From contig CANGOK010000022.1 in assembly GCA_947455285.1 (NCBI GenBank), positions 1-20,068 of the forward strand: a stretch of 20,068 bases of DNA, given 5' to 3'. Under the pieces are notes generated by a model that was not told the origin of the DNA, did not search any database, and worked only from the letters and a program-made list of their open reading frames with translations. This document shows, piece by piece, positions 15,930 through 20,068 of this stretch (positions within the stretch are counted from its first letter, which is position 1; every line of letters begins with the position of its first letter). This stretch comes from Beijerinckiaceae bacterium. GTDB lineage: Bacteria; Pseudomonadota; Alphaproteobacteria; Rhizobiales; Beijerinckiaceae. The translations under genes and the position numbers were made by a program.

Positions 15930-18733
15930 TGGGCCAGCCGCTCCAAGAGATCACGCACATGAACTTGATCGGCCTTGTAATTGCCGGTGAGCGTATAGAG
16001 CACGATGTTGACGCCTGCGCGCAGGGCCATCTCCCTCTGTCGTCCCGTGCCGGGCGTCAGGGGAAACAACGGCTCGCCATTGCGCGAAACCGCCCATGCG
16101 CCCGCCAGATCGTTCGAGGTGATCAGGATGGGCGAGACATTGTCGCCGGAACGCACGGGCCGGTTGGCGCGCTCGGCCTCCGGCGGCAGGGCCTCGATCC
16201 ACATCTGCCCGATGGCCGTGCGGCCGACGAAGCTGTCGAGCAAATAGAAGGTCTTCGTCAAAACATGGTCGCGCGGCACGGGCTCAAGCTCGGGCACGTC
16301 GACATTTGCGAGCAGCCTGCGCAGCCATAATTGCTCGGGCGAAGATTCGCCGCCTGAACGCGCGGTCAGCGCATCGCGCGTGTCGAAAAGCACTGTGCCG
16401 CCTTGCTTCATATAGTTGGATAGCCGCGTGATGGCCTGCGCGGATGGCAAGGGACGATCGGCGACGATGGGCCAGTATATGAGCGGATAAAAGGCTAGTT
16501 CATCGCGGGCCGGATCAACAGCCATGGGCTCGCCGGGTGACAGGGTCGTGCGGGCGCCGAGCGCGCGCGACAAGGCGGCGAGGCCAAGCTGGCTTGCTTC
16601 ATCAACGCGCGCATCGCCGCTCACGACATAGGCGAGCCTTGTCTGCAAGGCGGCCTCACGGTCGCGAGGATTGACCTGCGCTGGAGCGGTCTGCGCTTGC
16701 GCCGGTTGCGGAATCCACGCCGTGAAGCTTCCCATCATAAGAGCGAGCGCAGCCGCCGCAGCGGGCCGCCGCCAGCCGCGCCTGAAGGCGCCAGCGAGCC
16801 AGAAAGAAACAAGCGCATCGACCATCAGTAAGGCGAGCGCGAGGCTCACCAGCGCGGGACGAAGATCAATCGGTTCGGCTTTGCGCAAGGGATCCACCAT
16901 CAGCTTCAACCCCGACAGATCCAGCGAATTGAGTTGCGCATCGGGCGTCAGGGCGTTGAGCGCCGTGAGCGCATCGGCGGGACCATAAAAGCCCGGCGGA
17001 TGATCCGCGCTCGCCCCGCCGTCATAATTCGCCGGAATGGCGCGCGCTGACAAAGGCGGCGCCCCAAGCGCGCCGAAGCCATCAAGCGTGCGCGTTGGCG
17101 CGAGGCTCTCGGCCTTCTGCGGCGCCACGTTCGAACCATCGCCTGCGGTGGAGCCTGCGCCTCCTTCAGAAGCGATGGCGATGGTGCGGCGAAGGAGATC
17201 GACGAATAGGCCAGAAAGCGGAAGGTTCGACCATGTGGTGTCAGCGGTGACATGAACCAGCACGATCATGCCCTTGCCACGACGCGCCGCGGTGATCAGC
17301 GGCGTGCCATCGGCGAGCGCCGCCCATGTGCGGCCGGGCAGGCCCGCCTCTGGCTCGGCCAGAACCTGCCGCGTGACCGAAATCTCGTCAGAAACATTGA
17401 GGCCATAGAAGGGGCTCTCGCGCTCGAAAGGCGCAAGGCGTTTTGGCGTATCCCACGAAAGCGAACCGCCCAGCACACGCCCGCCACGGCGCAGCCGCAC
17501 GGGCGTCAGATCATCGCTCGAAGCCGCAAGCCTTGTGCCTGCGAAGCGAAGCAACACGCCGCCTTCTTCGATGAATTTGATGAGGCGGTCGCGAGCCGGA
17601 CCGGAGATCACGCCGACATCCGCAAGCGCAAGAACTGAAACGCCATCGTCGAGCATGGAGAGGATCGGATCGCCCTTGCCCGCGCGCGGTTCGCGCACTT
17701 CGGCGAAGGGCGAGAGCGCGCGCACGAGATAATAGGAGGGCGACAGAAGCGGTTGCGACGTGTCTGCGCTCACGCCCGACACCACGCCAACGCGCCGACG
17801 TTTCCAGCGTTCGTCAAGCAGGGTGACGGCGCCGGCGGAATGTTCATCGACGATCTCTATGCGGGCGATCTCATTGCGCAGTTCGATGGGCAAATCGAAG
17901 CGCGCCTTGACCTCACGTTCCGCGCCCAGATCAAACCGCGCATCGCCAATGGCGACGCCTTTCATGTCGAGCGCGCGCAGCACGCCTTGCGATGGCCCTT
18001 CAGCCCTTGCGCGCAGCACACGCGCCTCAAGCGCGCCTACGCCATTTTCGGCCCCTGCGATGGCGAGCGCAGGCTTGTCCTGCATCAGCACATGAACGCC
18101 ATTGTCGCCCGCAGCCTCGCGCAGGCCTTGCGCGAAAGCGCGACCGGCGCCGTTTTCGAGCCCATCGGAAAGCCAGACGGTCTCGGCGCCCTTGTTCGAT
18201 GAAATGAACTTCTGCATGATGGGCAGCGCCGCAAGGCGGTCGGGAATGAAGGGCGCGGGCTTGAGGGCGCGCAAACGCTCAAGCGTCTTACCAGCGTCCG
18301 CAAGCAACACATCGCGCCCGCCTTCGGACATGACGATGAGCCCTGTGGTGCGCCCATCGCGACCTGCTGTCTGCGCGCGCTCGCTCGCGGCCTGAATGCG
18401 CTGCGACCAAGTGGGCGCCGCCGGCCAGCCGTCATCGAGGATCAGCAGCAGAGGTCCACGCCCGCCTTCGCCCGGCGGCAGGGGATTCCAGATGGGCCCA
18501 GCCATGGCCAGAATTATGAAAGCCGCGATGGAGAGCCGCAGCAGCAAAAGCCACCATGGGGTGCGCGCGGGCGTCTCTTCGCGCGGTGGCAGATCGAGAA
18601 TGAGCCGCAGAGGCGGAAAGGCGATCTGACGCGGGCGCGGCGGGGTTATGCGCAGCAGCAGATAAAGCGCAGGCAAAAGCGCCAGCGCGGACAGCACGAG
18701 GGGAGCGGCGAAGGCGAGAGGAAGACCGAACAT
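15926..18733 (-). CDS. BatA-like / DUF4159 domain membrane protein
   Basis: A 935-residue membrane protein. Residues 1-80 are the aerotolerance-regulator N-terminal (BatA-type) segment with two helices (about 6-28 and 59-80). A vWA-like region begins LLLILDDGWPAA (about 95-106), but the DxSxS metal motif is absent (D100-D-G-W-P instead). A middle region contains a GATase-like part (VSVLALADVGVISGPARDRLIKF). Two more helices lie at about 635-690 and include QAQ before the last domain. The C-terminal part (about 695-935) is DUF4159, starting LQTRLAYVVSGDARVDEAS and containing FYPLIYWPI. The ATG overlaps the preceding DUF58 stop by one base (TGATG), and its own TGA overlaps the next start. Domain calls are good; function unknown. 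Confidence 0.85.
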   Translation of the reverse strand: MFGLPLAFAAPLVLSALALLPALYLLLRITPPRPRQIAFPPLRLILDLPPREETPARTPWWLLLLRLSIAAFIILAMAGPIWNPLPPGEGGRGPLLLILDDGWPAAPTWSQRIQAASERAQTAGRDGRTTGLIVMSEGGRDVLLADAGKTLERLRALKPAPFIPDRLAALPIMQKFISSNKGAETVWLSDGLENGAGRAFAQGLREAAGDNGVHVLMQDKPALAIAGAENGVGALEARVLRARAEGPSQGVLRALDMKGVAIGDARFDLGAEREVKARFDLPIELRNEIARIEIVDEHSAGAVTLLDERWKRRRVGVVSGVSADTSQPLLSPSYYLVRALSPFAEVREPRAGKGDPILSMLDDGVSVLALADVGVISGPARDRLIKFIEEGGVLLRFAGTRLAASSDDLTPVRLRRGGRVLGGSLSWDTPKRLAPFERESPFYGLNVSDEISVTRQVLAEPEAGLPGRTWAALADGTPLITAARRGKGMIVLVHVTADTTWSNLPLSGLFVDLLRRTIAIASEGGAGSTAGDGSNVAPQKAESLAPTRTLDGFGALGAPPLSARAIPANYDGGASADHPPGFYGPADALTALNALTPDAQLNSLDLSGLKLMVDPLRKAEPIDLRPALVSLALALLMVDALVSFWLAGAFRRGWRRPAAAAALALMMGSFTAWIPQPAQAQTAPAQVNPRDREAALQTRLAYVVSGDARVDEASQLGLAALSRALGARTTLSPGEPMAVDPARDELAFYPLIYWPIVADRPLPSAQAITRLSNYMKQGGTVLFDTRDALTARSGGESSPEQLWLRRLLANVDVPELEPVPRDHVLTKTFYLLDSFVGRTAIGQMWIEALPPEAERANRPVRSGDNVSPILITSNDLAGAWAVSRNGEPLFPLTPGTGRQREMALRAGVNIVLYTLTGNYKADQVHVRDLLERLAH

Positions 18734-19650
18734 CAGGCGCCCCCCTGCCCGGCTTCAAGCCGCATACGCAAAGCGAGCAGGGCCTGCGAAGCGGGCCTGT
18801 CGGTGCGATGAACCGTAAAGCTCCAGCCGCGCGACAGGCAGGCCTCGCGCACAGCGTCGCGATGCGCGGCGAGGCGCGCGATGTAATCGGCGCGGAAACT
18901 CTCGGCTTCGCCGACGCGAAGCGTCGCGCTGGAATCGACGTCGAGGAATTCGGTGTGGCCGGTGAAGGGGAAGGTCTCCTCCACGGGGTCGGCGATCATC
19001 ACAACATGGCCCAGAGCGCCGCGCGAGGCCATGGCGTGAATGGTCGCGCGAATATCGTCAGCGGGGGACAGGAAATCACCGATCAGCACCGCCTGCGTGC
19101 GCGGGGCCAGAGCCTCGGCGGGCGGCAGTTCAGCGGGATTGCCCCGACGCTCGTCTTCGATCAGCGCCTGAGCGAAACGCTCGACGATGCCGCGCGTCGC
19201 CAGCGCCCGCGTCAGACCCGCAAGACCGACACGCTCGCCGCCACGCACCAGAAGGTCGGAGAGCGCGAGGCCCAGCACCAGCGCCCTATCAATCTTCGGC
19301 TGCATGGCGATGCTTGAGACATAGGCCATGGAGGGGGAGCGATCCATCCAGACCCAGACCGTATGAGCCGCCTCCCATTCGCGCTCGCGCACATAGACGC
19401 GATCATCGCGGGCGGAACGGCGCCAATCGATGCGCGTGGTGGATTCGCCCCAGACGAAGGGGCGGAACTGCCAGAAGGTCTCGCCGACGCCCGCCCGCTT
19501 GCGACCGTGGACGCCGTGCATAGCGGTCGCAGCAACCTCCTTGGCCGCAACCAGCAGGGCGGGCAGACGCCGCGCCAGATCAAGCGCGCCATGCTGGTGG
19601 CGCGTCTCCACCGCCCTCTCATCCGTCTCGAGAAGACGCGCGCCCACCAT
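18733..19650 (-). CDS. DUF58 (vWA-type) protein
   Basis: A 305-residue cytoplasmic DUF58 protein, the usual partner of MoxR AAA+ ATPases. The block HGRKRAGVGETFWQFRPFVWGESTTRIDWRRSARDDRVYVRERE (about 48-91) is the DUF58 signature. The vWA strand WVWMDRSPSM then carries an intact metal site (D103, S105, S107). The C-terminal half (about 120-280) completes the vWA fold, with VLIGDFLSP and GHVVMIADP. I place the start at ATG 19650, four bases after the moxR stop. The frame also has an ATG at 19704 that would overlap moxR by 50 bases and adds no family-like sequence. No strong Shine-Dalgarno is seen, which fits translation coupled to moxR. Confidence 0.88.
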   Translation of the reverse strand: MVGARLLETDERAVETRHQHGALDLARRLPALLVAAKEVAATAMHGVHGRKRAGVGETFWQFRPFVWGESTTRIDWRRSARDDRVYVREREWEAAHTVWVWMDRSPSMAYVSSIAMQPKIDRALVLGLALSDLLVRGGERVGLAGLTRALATRGIVERFAQALIEDERRGNPAELPPAEALAPRTQAVLIGDFLSPADDIRATIHAMASRGALGHVVMIADPVEETFPFTGHTEFLDVDSSATLRVGEAESFRADYIARLAAHRDAVREACLSRGWSFTVHRTDRPASQALLALRMRLEAGQGGA

Positions 19651-19654
19651 CTGA

Positions 19655-20068
19655 TCAACCAAGCCGCGCGGCGAGCCGCGCGATGACGCCGGAAACGGTC
19701 TCACCCTCCGCCCGGGCGGCGAAGGTCAGAGCCATACGATGCTTGAGAATGGGTTCGGCGAGCGCCCGCACATCGTCGATGGAAGGTGCGAGGCGTCCGT
19801 CCACCAGCGCCCGCGAGCGGGTGGCGAGCATGAGGGCCTGAGCCGCGCGCGGGCCAGGACCCCATGAAATATGTTTCGTCAGGGCGGCGTCGCCCTCGCC
19901 CGGACGGGCCGATCGCACGAGATCGAGAATGGCCTCCACCACGCTGTCGCCGACGGGCAGGCGGCGCACGAGGCGCTGCACCGTCATCAAATCCTCCGCC
20001 GTCATGGCGGGGCGGACGACAGCGCCGGCTTCGCCCGTGGTCTCGATGAGGATGCGCCGCTCGGCCGC
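19655..20068 (-). CDS. MoxR-family AAA+ ATPase (C-terminal part, cut by window edge)
   Basis: Only the last 137 residues are in the window; the reading frame is open to the right edge, so the ATPase core (Walker A/B) lies outside. The visible part has ERRILIETTG followed by the lid: AMTAEDLMTVQRLVRRLPVG, VVEAILDLVRSARPG, HISWGPGPRAAQALMLATRSRALVDGR and PSIDDVRALAEPILKHRMAL. This is the typical AAA lid of the MoxR proteobacterial subfamily, with the conserved GPSPRA-like loop (here GPGPRA, carrying the sensor-2 arginine). MoxR proteins act as chaperone-like ATPases together with vWA partners, which here follow directly downstream. An internal ATG at 20005 is not the true start. Confidence 0.93.
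   Translation of the reverse strand, partial: AAERRILIETTGEAGAVVRPAMTAEDLMTVQRLVRRLPVGDSVVEAILDLVRSARPGEGDAALTKHISWGPGPRAAQALMLATRSRALVDGRLAPSIDDVRALAEPILKHRMALTFAARAEGETVSGVIARLAARLG

Overview
The window is GC-rich chromosomal DNA from an alphaproteobacterium, most likely of the order Hyphomicrobiales (Rhizobiales). The basis is the gene content and the regulatory sites. It has a CarB of about 1160 residues with an extra segment in the first ATP-grasp domain, a neighbouring greA, a membrane-bound ferritin MbfA behind an Irr-type iron box, a CtrA-type box, DUF2852 and Tim44-like proteins, an ELM1-like protein, and a MoxR/DUF58/DUF4159 cluster. I see no rRNA, tRNA, CRISPR array, insertion sequence, phage gene or attachment site, so this looks like core chromosome and not an island.

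Left part (1-5.6 kb): a small DUF2158 protein converges on a GtrA-family membrane protein. A 336-base leader or intergenic stretch follows, with a 16-base tandem repeat and a terminator-like hairpin, and then carB (pyrimidine/arginine synthesis) and greA (transcript cleavage factor), closed by a good intrinsic terminator. A small basic KGG-like stress protein converges on greA.

Middle (5.6-13.8 kb): an ELM1-like protein converges with a Nudix hydrolase. The Nudix gene is divergent from mbfA, and a near-perfect Irr box lies just upstream of mbfA. A metallophosphoesterase follows mbfA. On the minus strand are an orphan NMT1-type substrate-binding protein and a Tim44-like membrane protein. The 456-base gap upstream of the Tim44 gene holds a minus-strand terminator with no gene ending at it, so it may contain a small RNA. 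Then come DUF2852, an extensin-like lipoprotein behind a perfect TTAA-N7-TTAA CtrA box, and a GNAT acetyltransferase.

Right part (13.8-20.07 kb): a minus-strand operon runs moxR (cut by the window edge) > DUF58 > DUF4159/BatA-like > large vWA/GATase-like membrane protein, with stop/start overlaps at the last two junctions and a 4-base gap at the first. In related systems a MoxR AAA+ ATPase acts with vWA-domain partners as a chaperone-like module. Here two of the three partners keep the metal-binding DxSxS motif, while the middle one appears to have lost it. The client of this module is unknown, and it is the most system-like content of the window.

In five convergent pairs the stop codons overlap, abut or lie close together, and only greA shows a classical terminator.
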